64,000 nucleotides of DNA from Ruegeria arenilitoris (GTDB lineage: Bacteria; Pseudomonadota; Alphaproteobacteria; Rhodobacterales; Rhodobacteraceae). Under the pieces are notes generated by a model that worked only from the letters and a program-made list of their open reading frames with translations, made no database searches and was not told where the DNA came from. Position numbers and translations under genes: made by a program. Below, one piece after another: positions 1 to 7,724 of this stretch; the stretch's first letter is position 1, and every line of letters begins with the position of its first letter. The DNA lies in the NCBI RefSeq assembly GCF_013031355.1, contig NZ_WPZO01000004.1:248001-312000 (forward strand), read 5' to 3'.

Positions 1-330
1 GCGGATCGGAATCTGACCCAGCGCAACGTAATCGCGCAGCAGCAACCGACCGTCCGGAAACTCCTGCTGGCTGACCACGGCGATCATGCGCGCACGTTCT
101 GATGCGGACATCTGTTTCAGGCTACGCCCGTTGATCAGGACATCACCCAGAACCATCTCAGCGGCACCGCACAGAAGGTTCAGAAGCGTTGTTTTTCCGG
201 CCCCGTTTGGCCCGGCAATGGCCAGGATTGCGCCCTTGTCCAGTTCAAATGATGCACCCTGCAGCAGGACATCGCCGTTGAGCGCAAAGTACTCTAGGTC
301 ACGTGCGACCAGAAACGCGGGGTTTGTCAT
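1..330 (-). CDS. ABC transporter ATP-binding protein (partial, iron/cobalamin uptake type)
   Basis: The N-terminal 110 residues of a nucleotide-binding subunit that powers an ABC importer; the rest runs off the window start. Walker A is GPNGAGKTT at residues 40-48 and the Q-loop glutamines are at 88-89. The 'ASERARMIAVVSQ' style between them is typical of the FecE/FhuC/BtuD/HmuV family for iron chelates, heme or B12. Its ATG overlaps the stop of the DUF1636 gene (ATGA), so the two are translated together downstream of a cobalamin riboswitch. That makes a cobalamin or cobalt-chelate substrate the best guess. Family is secure; substrate is inferred from context only. Confidence 0.85.
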   Translation of the reverse strand, partial: MTNPAFLVARDLEYFALNGDVLLQGASFELDKGAILAIAGPNGAGKTTLLNLLCGAAEMVLGDVLINGRSLKQMSASERARMIAVVSQQEFPDGRLLLRDYVALGQIPIR

Positions 331-683
331 GGGTGCTCCTCCACGTTCAGGCAGGGCATACGGGCCAAGGTTTTGGTGAACAATGCGCGCGGACGGTCGG
401 TGGCATTGGTCCAGCCGTCGGCTCTGTCGTGGAATTGCCGTGCAAACTCGGTCACTGCGTTGATGTCGCGTTCTGATTGAATATCACCGAACAGGTACTG
501 CGCTTTGCCAACGGCCTGAAATCCAACAGTTGTCGGCCTTTCGCATCCCGCCATGCAATCGACAGTCCTCACCGCAAAGCCCGCAGGCAGATTGCCCTCC
601 AACGCGGTGCGCAAGGCATCAGCATTCTCTGGCCCCTTGCAGGTCTCGCAGATCAGTAGGAAATGATCAGGTGTTTCCGGCAT
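327..683 (-). CDS. DUF1636 family metal-binding protein
   Basis: A 118-residue cytosolic protein of the DUF1636 family. Two cysteine pairs, C12-x2-C15 and C43-x3-C47 (DCMAGCERP), have the layout of thioredoxin-like [2Fe-2S] ferredoxins, so an iron-sulfur cluster or metal is probably bound. Its biochemical role is not known to me. It lies behind a cobalamin riboswitch and overlaps the ABC ATPase by 4 nt, which ties it to cobalamin or cobalt acquisition. The start codon has a weak GGAG-like site and is overlapped by a tiny upstream ORF, suggesting coupled translation. Confidence 0.85.
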   Translation of the reverse strand: MPETPDHFLLICETCKGPENADALRTALEGNLPAGFAVRTVDCMAGCERPTTVGFQAVGKAQYLFGDIQSERDINAVTEFARQFHDRADGWTNATDRPRALFTKTLARMPCLNVEEHP

Positions 684-756
684 TGCCCGCTCCGCTCGTT
701 TTCAAACGCGCAGAGAAGGTGCCAATCATAGGAACACGTGTCAGACGTGTCATCAT
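667..756 (-). CDS. Small ORF between the cobalamin riboswitch and DUF1636
   Basis: A 29-codon frame starting with two consecutive ATGs (756 and 753). A perfect AAGGAGG (rc of 759-765) sits 2 or 5 nt ahead of them. It ends with TGA inside the first codons of the DUF1636 gene, so a ribosome finishing here would be placed to restart on DUF1636. The peptide is basic and Thr/Gly-rich with no recognisable domain. It is either a leader peptide for translational coupling or a chance frame behind a strong ribosome-binding site; the Shine-Dalgarno quality is the main argument for it. Confidence 0.45.
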   Translation of the reverse strand: MMTRLTRVPMIGTFSARLKTSGAGNAGNT

Positions 757-797
757 AGCCTCCTTCCAGGACGCCCCGCCCCGGGTTGGTTGAACAT

Positions 798-978
798 ATG
801 ATGGCAGGTCTCCTGACTTGCGGGTCGATGCTAGGCCATCCTTCCCGGCCCAAAAGGCCAGTGGGTGTATGGCGTCACTCACCGCTTACAGTTGCGGGGG
901 CAGTCACGGAGTTGGCCAATTGACAGGGCCGCACCGTATTCCCTTTTCATCCCCTTTTTGGGGGAACCATCACCAGAT
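798..978 (-). promoter_or_regulatory. Cobalamin (AdoCbl) riboswitch
   Basis: Read on the minus strand, this region has the conserved cobalamin aptamer parts in order: a 5' GGTG element and GGGAA/CGGTG segment near 935-975, the B12 box GCCCCCGCAACTGTAAGCGG (rc of 882-901), the CACTGG...GGGAAGG segment (rc of about 841-866) and the 3' element CAGGAGACCTGCC (rc of 803-815). It should repress the downstream tiny ORF / DUF1636 / ABC ATPase unit when cobalamin is plentiful. The rest of the 684-1129 interval holds only this leader, its promoter and the short leader of the divergent DUF3299 gene. Confidence 0.95.
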
Positions 979-1129
979 TGACTGCCCGAGATGGTCCGAT
1001 GCGTCAATCATAAATTTGATTCTTGGAGGTTTGTTTTCCGGCGCAGCCCTACAGCGACCGAGCGCCTTGCAAAGACGACATCTGCAGAAACCCACTGGAA
1101 TGATCCGGGCAGGGCGATAAAGTCCGATC

Positions 1130-1894
1130 ATGCGATATTGGTTTCCTCTTATGACGATTCTGGCGTTGGCTCTGTGCGGCCCGTCTGCAGCTGTAGCCCA
1201 GGGGGTTGCGCTGGACTGGTCCGATCTGCCGGATCCGTCCGTCCAGGTCTTCGACGACCCGTATCGCGATCTCAGCCCCGAACAGTTCGACGACGTGCTT
1301 TTCGCCGTACGCCTGCGCGGCAGGCTGCATCAGGATGTGGGCAGCCCCGAAGAACGGCTGAAATGGCAGGAGCTTCTGATTGAGACTGAGGACGCCCTGG
1401 CGTCGGATGGAATCGATATCGACTGGCTGCTGGACCAGCGGAATGTCGTGGCCCAGAACCGAGAGCGGGCCGGGACTGCAGGAAACCCCGAATTCGATGG
1501 TCAGACTGTGACGCTGGCAGGGTTTGCCATTCCGGCACCACCGGATGCGGACGGCAATGCCATAGCTTATCTGGTGCCTCAGCGTGGGATGTGCAGCCAC
1601 ATGCCGCCTCCGCCGCCCAATCAGATGATCCGGGTGCGGCTGAATGAGGACTGGACGCCCAGCTATGTCCACGAGCCCGTTCGACTGACCGGAAAGCTGA
1701 CCATCGATCCGTCCGAACAGAACATGATGGTGGTGGACGGGTTTTTGCCCATGCGCGCGACGTTCCTATTGGACACCGACAGCGTCGAAACCCTGGAAAC
1801 TCAGGGCGAACGGCTGGAGTGGACGCAAGGCATTGCCGATCGTATTCGTGCCGCAGGCAACCGCAAAACCGGCGGGAGCAAGGCGTCAGAGTGA
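1130..1894 (+). CDS. DUF3299 domain secreted protein
   Basis: A 254-residue exported protein: signal peptide at residues 1-23 ending AVAQ, then an alpha-helical stretch ('DLSPEQFDDVLF', about residues 45-100) and a C-terminal DUF3299 domain (about 125-215). The diagnostic signature CSHMPPPPPNQMI at about residues 154-166 is typical of this family, which sits in the periplasm or is membrane-linked in proteobacteria. Function is unknown. The gene is divergent from the cobalamin-riboswitch unit and stands alone, followed by about 150 nt without a gene and then decayed sequence. Confidence 0.85.
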   Translation: MRYWFPLMTILALALCGPSAAVAQGVALDWSDLPDPSVQVFDDPYRDLSPEQFDDVLFAVRLRGRLHQDVGSPEERLKWQELLIETEDALASDGIDIDWLLDQRNVVAQNRERAGTAGNPEFDGQTVTLAGFAIPAPPDADGNAIAYLVPQRGMCSHMPPPPPNQMIRVRLNEDWTPSYVHEPVRLTGKLTIDPSEQNMMVVDGFLPMRATFLLDTDSVETLETQGERLEWTQGIADRIRAAGNRKTGGSKASE

Positions 1895-2048
1895 GGTTGC
1901 CGCTGGATCAGCAATACCCCCGGACAACCTTGCCGTTTGGAGCAGGTCGTCTTTGGCGATTTGACAAACTGCTGTTTCGGGGTGCGCTGAGGTATCTTAT
2001 TTGAGTGTATCAGTGTTGTCTGTTTGAGCCGCTTCTGAGGCCAAGGGT

Positions 2049-2700
2049 GAATATTTGGAACGCATTGACCTTGCAGAGGCAGCCGCCCGTTAATGGGACG
2101 TGGTGCTTGTCGGCAGCAGCTTCGCATCTATGTTCTTTGCGCACGCCCTGCCGCAGGATTTGGATATTCTCATCGTTGAAAAGGGCGGAATCCACCCGCA
2201 TGAGGCGCAGCTTCGCGATGGCTGGCGGGCCGGACGGGCAAGAGATCACGGTCGGAGGCACCGTGTTTGCGCCGGGCGCCAACGCGCTTTTCAAAGCGGC
2301 GATCCAGCTGCGGTCGGGCGTTACCTCATCCGCGCTGGGGCGGTACCTGCACGCAGAGCCCTCATAATCCGTCCCAGTCGACACGGCCACGCTAAGAACT
2401 ATTTTGGCGGTACGTCAGAAATCGGCCACGGTTACCATTTCTATCACGACATAGACTGGTCCGAGGTGGCAGCGGTGCTGATCGAAAGCTCGAACGCGCC
2501 CCCCAATATCCGCGAGGATCCAGGCAAGTGGACCAACCGCCATGTTCTGACCCTTGTGGCTGAGGATTTGCCCATCGCCGAAAACCGGGTGCTGCTTGAG
2601 GAGGACGCCTCAGTGATCGAATGGACCGGGCACCACCCCCCTGCCTGTCGCGGCTTGCAGCGCGCGCTGGACGGATTGCCGGGTATAGTTCCGGATGAGA
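2049..2700 (+). pseudogene. Decayed GMC-type oxidoreductase gene
   Basis: Fragments of one flavoprotein are spread over frames. The reading frame from 2049 gives EYLERIDLAEAAAR, an in-frame TAA at 2091, then the FAD-binding start VVLVGSSFASMFFAHALP. The frame then shifts, with GGTVFAPGANALF-like sequence in another frame (2215-2365). It returns to the first frame at about 2395 with KNYFGGTSEIGHGYHFYHDIDW and an 'AENRVLLEE' segment resembling the C-terminal region of glucose-methanol-choline oxidoreductases. The middle of the protein is missing. One stop and at least two frame breaks, plus the short length (GMC enzymes are about 500-550 residues), argue for a dead gene. The GMC assignment is moderate. 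Confidence 0.6.
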
Positions 2701-2719
2701 TGGATAGCCTGACCGCAGG

Positions 2720-3086
2720 CGGGATCGCAGCCCATGCCCGGCGGTCATCGCGCTGGTCTATGGCTCTGACATTGCCGCGCAACCGGCAGCGCAGGCGTTC
2801 TGCGATGGCCATGAGACCTTTCTGATCGAGAAAGGCCTTTCGGGGCACGTGGCGAATGCAATCTTCAACCTCAAAACCGGAAACCTTCCCCTGGGATCAG
2901 GTTGACCATATGCCGGTGCGCGGGTCGTCACGGTCATCCGCGTCGAACGAAGCGCGCTGGCAGCCGCAGGCCAAGCCCTCCAATTTCAACCCGGTCAAGC
3001 GTTGGGCCGCGTGGTCGGATGCGCAAAAGGCGCGGTTCGACAAGCTGGCCGGACGCGCACTGGACCTTGCCGGGTATGAGCGGTGA
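2720..3086 (+). pseudogene. Gene remnant, possible sulfotransferase C-terminus
   Basis: Two short coding-like pieces in different frames. One (about 2730-2900) reads VIALVYGSDIAAQPAAQ and continues to a stop. The other (2856-3086) ends NPVKRWAAWSDAQKARFDK...ALDLAGYER, resembling the C-terminal tail of bacterial sulfotransferases (a W...D...F....G..L...GY pattern). Nothing here is long enough to be a working enzyme. Its ATGA-like junction at 3076-3086 with the next frame suggests these were once consecutive genes of a polysaccharide or glycan locus. The sulfotransferase identification is weak. Confidence 0.35.
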
Positions 3087-3093
3087 TCGTGCC

Positions 3094-4026
3094 ATGAGTT
3101 CCGGGCCGCGTATTGCCATCTGCGTTGCCACATATCTGCGCCCCCAAGGGCTGTGGTCTTTGATCGAAAGCCTCAACGCTCAGACGCTGGGGCCGGATCA
3201 GGTGCACGTGACACTGGTGATTGCCGATAACGCGCCCGATGCCTCTGCTGCGGCCAGTCTGGGCGACATCCAACAACTGTCCCGCTGGCCGTTGATCTAC
3301 GTGACCGAATCCGAACGCGGCATCGTGGCGGCCCGCGACGTGTTTGAAGGCCACAACGCTTTTGTGCCGCGATCCGACACGCTGGCGCAGGGGATCAAAA
3401 AGGGGCACTACCCGCACGCTTCTGCCGAATACGTGCTGGCCGCGCGGGATGGCAGGCTGACAGACCCCGAGATTGTCGCGGCCATCGAAGGCTGGATTGG
3501 CTACCGCGCCAAGCGCGATCGGATGGGGGCCGATTACGGCCTGCACAGCACCGACACCTACCCCTGGGGGCGCGGATGGCTGCGGTTTGGGCCCGGGTCG
3601 AACTGGCGGGCCGGCAACTTCGCGCTGTATCGGGCAGTAAACGGCGAGTTGCCTCCACAGATGGTGGATGCCGTAAACGAAGGGATGTGGTTCGGGCTGG
3701 GCTGCAACCCGTCCAATACCAGTTTCGTTCAGGGATTGGGGCACCGGGATTTCTCGGACCCGCTGTTGCAGGATCGGGTCGAGGACATTCCGATCCCGGG
3801 GCAGATCAGCTTTGGCGTGGCGGGCGGCAAGATGCACCAATGGGAGCAGCGCAAAACAGCCGACGCAATGTTCCCGGCCGAGCAGGATCACTGGCCTATC
3901 TATGCGCAGATATTCGAAAGCCGAAGCATCGCGATCTGCGCCGAACATGGGATCAAGTCCAACGCTTTGGAGTGGCTGGTGGCCTGTGCGTTGGTCAATC
4001 AGCCCAGCCCTGAGCCCTCGCAGTAG
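3094..4026 (+). CDS. Chimeric ORF: GT2 glycosyltransferase N-terminus joined to GH9-like C-terminus
   Basis: A 310-residue open frame of two unrelated halves. Residues 1-82 are the start of a family 2 glycosyltransferase (RIAICVATYLRP, LVIADNAPDA, ESERGIVAARD). The expected DxD-containing sequence is absent. From about residue 88 the protein resembles the C-terminal part of family 9 endoglucanases: a YPWG...FGPGSN segment, FGLGCNPSNTSFVQGLGHRD near residue 200, IPGQISFGVAGG, and a final SIAICAEHG where GH9 enzymes have their catalytic Glu. That Glu appears to be Ser here, and the GH9 catalytic Asp region is missing. Start is 3094 (alternative 3076). Most likely an in-frame deletion product and probably not an active enzyme. 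Confidence 0.5.
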   Translation: MSSGPRIAICVATYLRPQGLWSLIESLNAQTLGPDQVHVTLVIADNAPDASAAASLGDIQQLSRWPLIYVTESERGIVAARDVFEGHNAFVPRSDTLAQGIKKGHYPHASAEYVLAARDGRLTDPEIVAAIEGWIGYRAKRDRMGADYGLHSTDTYPWGRGWLRFGPGSNWRAGNFALYRAVNGELPPQMVDAVNEGMWFGLGCNPSNTSFVQGLGHRDFSDPLLQDRVEDIPIPGQISFGVAGGKMHQWEQRKTADAMFPAEQDHWPIYAQIFESRSIAICAEHGIKSNALEWLVACALVNQPSPEPSQ

Positions 4027-4189
4027 CGCGTACCCACGATGGAGCTCACGCGGCGGCAGGGTTGAACAGGCCGCAAATCGCCCTTTATCACAATGGTGTC
4101 GGCAAGCCTTTCGCGCCCCAACGGTCTTGGATATGACGGGAGTGGTACCGCCAAAACCCTGCCTGCGTTGAACAATCGGGAGCGCATCT

Positions 4190-4618
4190 ATGAAGTTTCG
4201 CCGTCCGGCCCTTGCCGCCATCCTCTGCGCGCTGCCTTTTGCTGCTTTGGCCGAAACCCCGCAAGATGCGCCGGGCCTGATGGTCGAACTGAATGCGGTG
4301 GAAGAGGTCGAAGGGGCCTGCCGCCTGACCTTTCTGGTTGAAAATCAAACCTCAACCTCGATCGACAGTGCCAGTTATCAGGTGGTGATTTTCGATGCCG
4401 CAGGTGTATTCGAACGGATCACGCTTTTCGGATTTCGGGACCTGCCGGCAGAGCGCCCTCGGGTGCGTCAGTTTGATATCCGGGGCACCACCTGCGAAAA
4501 CATCGGGCGTGTTCTGATCAATGGTGTCAGCAGCTGCACCGTCGGCGGCGCTGAAAGCGATATCTGCGACCAGACACCAACCTTGAACAGCCGAACAGAA
4601 GTGGAGCTTTTGGGATGA
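4190..4618 (+). CDS. Secreted protein of the TonB-system operon
   Basis: A 142-residue exported protein with a signal peptide (residues 1-21, ending ALA). The mature part has an extended beta-rich look, with four cysteines (ACR, TTCEN, SSCTV, DICDQ) that could form two disulfides. No family name comes to mind. Its last codons overlap the exbB start (ATGA at 4615), placing it as first gene of the ExbB-ExbD-ExbD-TonB unit. A periplasmic accessory of that energy-transducing complex is therefore likely. Function is inferred from position only. Confidence 0.8.
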   Translation: MKFRRPALAAILCALPFAALAETPQDAPGLMVELNAVEEVEGACRLTFLVENQTSTSIDSASYQVVIFDAAGVFERITLFGFRDLPAERPRVRQFDIRGTTCENIGRVLINGVSSCTVGGAESDICDQTPTLNSRTEVELLG

Positions 4619-5280
4619 GTATTCTTGACGCCCTGCGCGAAATCCTGGCCCTTGGCGGGCCGGTGGTCGCCATCCTGATCGCCATGTCCGTGGTGACGCT
4701 GGCGGTGACGCTGTACAAGCTCTGGCAATTCGCCGCTTCGGGTGTCGGGCGGCACCGGGTGTTGTCGCAAGCATTGGAGGCCTGGGACGCGGGCGACGAA
4801 CAGACCGCCCGCGCGCGTCTGGCCAAAAGCCACAGTTACCTAGCGCCGCTAGTCGGGGTCGCGATGGACGCACCGGATGCACCGGGTTTGGACAAGAGAC
4901 TGGATGCCGAGGCCGGGCTGGCGCTGGCCGGTCTGGAACGCGGTTTCCGCCTGCTGGACACGGTGGCGCAGCTCGCGCCTCTTTTGGGTCTGTTCGGCAC
5001 CGTTTTGGGCATGATCGAGGCGTTTCGCAGCCTGCAATCCGCTGGCTCTTCGGTTGATCCGTCGCTGCTGGCGGGCGGTATCTGGGTGGCCCTGGTGACC
5101 ACGGCTGTGGGTTTGGCGGTGGCGATGCCGACCTCGATGGTATTGTCGTGGTTCGAGAGCCGCACCGCGCGCGAACGGGTGTTTGCCGACAAGGCCCTGC
5201 GCACGGTACTGGTGCCGGGACAAGCCGTTCCGCTGGCCGAGGATGCGCAACCCATGGCGGCCACGCCCGGACATGCGTAA
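4615..5280 (+). CDS. exbB: ExbB/TolQ-family proton channel protein
   Basis: A 221-residue inner-membrane protein of the MotA/TolQ/ExbB family, which with ExbD turns proton-motive force into motion of TonB. Three membrane spans are visible: residues 10-35 (GGPVVAILIAMSVVTL), about 115-140 (TVAQLAPLLGLFGTVLGMI) and about 155-180 (GGIWVALVTTAVGLAVAMP). The conserved LLGLFGTVLGMI segment is typical. It overlaps the upstream secreted protein by 4 nt and the following exbD by 8 nt, consistent with one polycistronic message. Confidence 0.93.
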   Translation: MSILDALREILALGGPVVAILIAMSVVTLAVTLYKLWQFAASGVGRHRVLSQALEAWDAGDEQTARARLAKSHSYLAPLVGVAMDAPDAPGLDKRLDAEAGLALAGLERGFRLLDTVAQLAPLLGLFGTVLGMIEAFRSLQSAGSSVDPSLLAGGIWVALVTTAVGLAVAMPTSMVLSWFESRTARERVFADKALRTVLVPGQAVPLAEDAQPMAATPGHA

Positions 5281-5638
5281 CCCTGCCCCCTTTGTCAGGC
5301 GGCCCATGGCGATGACGCCGCTCATCGACGTGATTTTCCTGCTGTTGCTGTTCTTCATGCTGACCTCGACCTTTTCGAAGTACGGCGAGATTGAGCTGAG
5401 CAACGCCACGACGGGGGGCGCATCGACGGAGGCGCCACAAGACCGCGCCTTTGTCCAGTTGAGCGAAGATGGGCTGGTGTTGAACGGTACGCCTGTCACG
5501 TTGGACGAATTGACGACACAAGTGACCACCGGGCAGGTACTGGTCAGCCTTGATCCGAACACAACGGCGCAGCGACTGGTGGATTTGCTGGTCCTGCTGC
5601 GCGGGCGTGAGGGCTTGAGCGTGCTGGTGCTGGAATGA
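5273..5638 (+). CDS. exbD: ExbD/TolR-family biopolymer transport protein (first copy)
   Basis: A 121-residue single-span membrane protein. The start MRNPAPFVRRPMAMTPLIDV fits the ExbD/TolR family: the Asp of PLIDVIFLLLLFFM at the head of the transmembrane helix is the proton-carrying residue. A periplasmic domain follows (residues 40-121). I chose the ATG at 5273, which overlaps the exbB stop, because longer frames only add exbB antiphase sequence. It pairs with a second, different ExbD immediately downstream, so the complex may contain ExbD heterodimers. Confidence 0.92.
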   Translation: MRNPAPFVRRPMAMTPLIDVIFLLLLFFMLTSTFSKYGEIELSNATTGGASTEAPQDRAFVQLSEDGLVLNGTPVTLDELTTQVTTGQVLVSLDPNTTAQRLVDLLVLLRGREGLSVLVLE

Positions 5639-6012
5639 TCCGCCATAGCCACCCCCGCCGCAAACGCGATTCGACCATCGCGCTGATCAACGTCGTGTTC
5701 CTGATGCTGATCTTCTTTCTGATCGCGGGCACGGTGGCCACGCCGCTGGACCCTGATCTGAATCTGGTCGACACCTCCGAACTAGAGGGGCGCGAGCCGC
5801 CGGACGCGCTGGTGCTGCACCGGGACGGCACGCTCAGCTTTCGCGGTGCGCTTATAGAACCGGAAGCCTATATGGCTGGGCGCGAATCCGGGCCGGTGCG
5901 GATTGTGCCGGATCGCGAAGCCTCGGGCGTGCGGCTGATCGAGGTCACTGGCGAATTGCGCCGCCTGGGGGCGGATTCCGTCTTTGTCGTGACCGAAAAG
6001 GCGCTGGAATGA
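5635..6012 (+). CDS. exbD: ExbD/TolR-family biopolymer transport protein (second copy)
   Basis: A 125-residue ExbD-like protein: basic N-terminus (RHSHPRRKRDSTIALINVVF), one transmembrane helix (residues 14-36) and a periplasmic domain. The usual Asp of the ExbD helix (TPLIDV) aligns with Asn here (IALINVVF). If the alignment is right, this copy cannot relay protons the usual way and may be structural, leaving the first ExbD to do the work. It overlaps its neighbours on both sides by 4 nt. Confidence 0.9.
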   Translation: MIRHSHPRRKRDSTIALINVVFLMLIFFLIAGTVATPLDPDLNLVDTSELEGREPPDALVLHRDGTLSFRGALIEPEAYMAGRESGPVRIVPDREASGVRLIEVTGELRRLGADSVFVVTEKALE

Positions 6013-7169
6013 TCCGGGGCTCGATCGTTATCGCGGCCCTTGCCGCGCTGCTGTCTCTGTTGCTGCACCTGATGGGGCTGGGCCTGACCGCACCCAGACT
6101 GGTACAGCAGCCGGATGCCGCAGGCCGGAGTGACTCGGTTGAGCTGAGCAACAGTTTCGAGGATCTTGTGGACACGGTCGCCGAACCGGTGGAACCCGAA
6201 CCGCCCGAGGCACCGGAACCCCCGGTGGAAGAGCCCCCGGATCCCGCTCCGGAACCGGCCGAGATTCCGACCAGCGAGGTGCATGTGGCCTCGGACGATC
6301 CGCAGAAAACCTTTTCCCCTGACACTGGCACGTCCGAAATCCTGCAACCGGTCGCGCCCGATCCGGTCGAGGCCGAGGCCCCCGAAACGCGGGACACCAC
6401 GGATGGCGACAAATCCGCCAGCGATGAGGTCGAGGAGACTCCGCCGGCCGAGGCAGCCGAGGTTGCCGAAGCACCAGAAGGCAGTCCCGAAGCCACGGAA
6501 CCGGTAGAAGAAACCCCGACGGCACCCGAGCCCACCGAGGCCGAGCAGATTGCGGCTCTGCCCGAGCCAGCGGAAAACCCAGTGCCGTCGGTGGCGCCGG
6601 TCGTGCCCTCTGAAAGTGAGACGATCGAGGCCGATATCCCTGCCACTCCGGTTGAGCCTGTGCCTGACGCTGATGTAAACAGTGAGGAACCGGAACAGCC
6701 GCTGACGTCGTCGATCAGGCCACGCCTGCCGGACCGGCGTGCGCAGCCAGAGCCTCCGGCCACTTTGCGCGGGGCACGGGATTTCAGTGACCTGCAATAT
6801 CCGACGCAAGAGGTCGAGTCGCCCCTGACCACCTATCGGCGTCAGGGCAGGGATCTGTTCACATCAGGGAACAGCGGAACGCGTTCGGGCGGGCGGGGTC
6901 CCGGAAACTCGGACAAAACGAACTATGCCGGGAAGGTACTGGTGCATCTGAATCGTGCGCCGATCGTTTACACGTCGGCGCGGGGCTTCGCAGTGGTGTT
7001 TTTCGTGATCAACTCGGATGGAACCCTGGCCTATGTCGAAGTCGTGGACACCAACGGCTCACGGGATTTGGAACGGGCGGCCAAGGCGCAGGTCCAGGCG
7101 GCCTCCCCATTCCCGAAACCTCCTGGAGGTGTCAGTAGGTCGCTGTCGTTTGTCTATTCCAGCAACTGA
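6009..7169 (+). CDS. tonB: TonB-family energy transducer
   Basis: A 386-residue TonB-like protein: cytoplasmic start and one membrane helix (residues 5-28, ALLSLLLHLMGLGL), a long linker of about 200 residues very rich in Pro, Glu and Ala (about 50-250) that would span the periplasm, and a TonB C-terminal domain (about 305-386; YAGKVLVHLNRAP, VVFFVINSDGTL, ASPFPKPPGG) that touches outer-membrane receptors. It is the last gene of the ExbB-ExbD-ExbD-TonB unit. The linker is strongly acidic rather than the Pro-Lys type of E. coli TonB. No receptor gene lies in the window. Confidence 0.92.
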   Translation: MIRGSIVIAALAALLSLLLHLMGLGLTAPRLVQQPDAAGRSDSVELSNSFEDLVDTVAEPVEPEPPEAPEPPVEEPPDPAPEPAEIPTSEVHVASDDPQKTFSPDTGTSEILQPVAPDPVEAEAPETRDTTDGDKSASDEVEETPPAEAAEVAEAPEGSPEATEPVEETPTAPEPTEAEQIAALPEPAENPVPSVAPVVPSESETIEADIPATPVEPVPDADVNSEEPEQPLTSSIRPRLPDRRAQPEPPATLRGARDFSDLQYPTQEVESPLTTYRRQGRDLFTSGNSGTRSGGRGPGNSDKTNYAGKVLVHLNRAPIVYTSARGFAVVFFVINSDGTLAYVEVVDTNGSRDLERAAKAQVQAASPFPKPPGGVSRSLSFVYSSN

Positions 7170-7181
7170 ACCGCCGGCGAT

Positions 7182-7724
7182 TTACAGTTTTTCGAAATAC
7201 AAGATGACCTCGCCCAGCCGCACGCCATAGCGTGAGACATAGGCGCGGTTCAGCAGTCGATCATCGCTTAGCAGCCACATCCAGTCGTCGAAGTTCACCC
7301 GCATGGTGCCGTCTTTCACGGGCAGGTCGATCTTGTATTTCCAGTTGAACGTATCCCCGCGCTCGATCCCGCTGGCGGTGCCCAACACACCCGGCGCGGT
7401 GCCGGTCCAGCTATCTTCGCCGGTTTTGGTCAGGGTCCAGATGCGTTGTTCGGTGGCACCGTCGTCATAGACGAAATCCTCGATCAGCGTCAGGGTTTTC
7501 CCATCCCATGTGCCGTCGATCTCGACGGTAAAGCGGCGGGGTACATTGCCCAGCACATCCTGAAACTGACCATAGGCGACGGTTTTGCCCTCAAAGAACT
7601 CCTCAAGGTTCAGTTGACGGTCGGACAGAAAGGTCTTGGGCACGCGCGGCTTGGCCGAACAGGCTGCCAGCGCGGCAAGCCCGATAAGGGCGAGTACTGC
7701 GATCAGATAGCGGCGCGCGGTCAT
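7182..7724 (-). CDS. DUF3833 lipoprotein (copy 2)
   Basis: A 180-residue lipoprotein: signal peptide with a lipobox (LAALAAC, Cys at residue 22), then a DUF3833 domain of beta-strands (LNLEEFFEGKT, IDGTWDGKTLTLIEDFVYDDG, DDWMWLLSDDRLLNRAYVSRYG). Biochemical function is unknown. It overlaps the upstream DUF3833 gene by 4 nt and ends a minus-strand operon that begins with the FAD amine-oxidase-like gene. The operon content suggests a part in lipid modification or outer-membrane lipid handling. Confidence 0.85.
   Translation of the reverse strand: MTARRYLIAVLALIGLAALAACSAKPRVPKTFLSDRQLNLEEFFEGKTVAYGQFQDVLGNVPRRFTVEIDGTWDGKTLTLIEDFVYDDGATEQRIWTLTKTGEDSWTGTAPGVLGTASGIERGDTFNWKYKIDLPVKDGTMRVNFDDWMWLLSDDRLLNRAYVSRYGVRLGEVILYFEKL

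Noticed and set aside
1895-2048. Small gene after the DUF3299 protein
   Set aside because: Short open frames exist, but none has a ribosome-binding site or family likeness; the tail end is the start of the decayed GMC gene.
2995-4221. 408-codon minus-strand frame opposite the GT2/GH9 chimera
   Set aside because: No recognisable domain, and the plus-strand frame has GT2 and GH9-like motifs. It is kept in mind only because the plus-strand gene may itself be broken.
4352-5521. 389-codon minus-strand frame opposite exbB/exbD
   Set aside because: Arg/Pro-rich composition typical of antisense frames in high-GC DNA; the plus strand encodes clear ExbB and ExbD.
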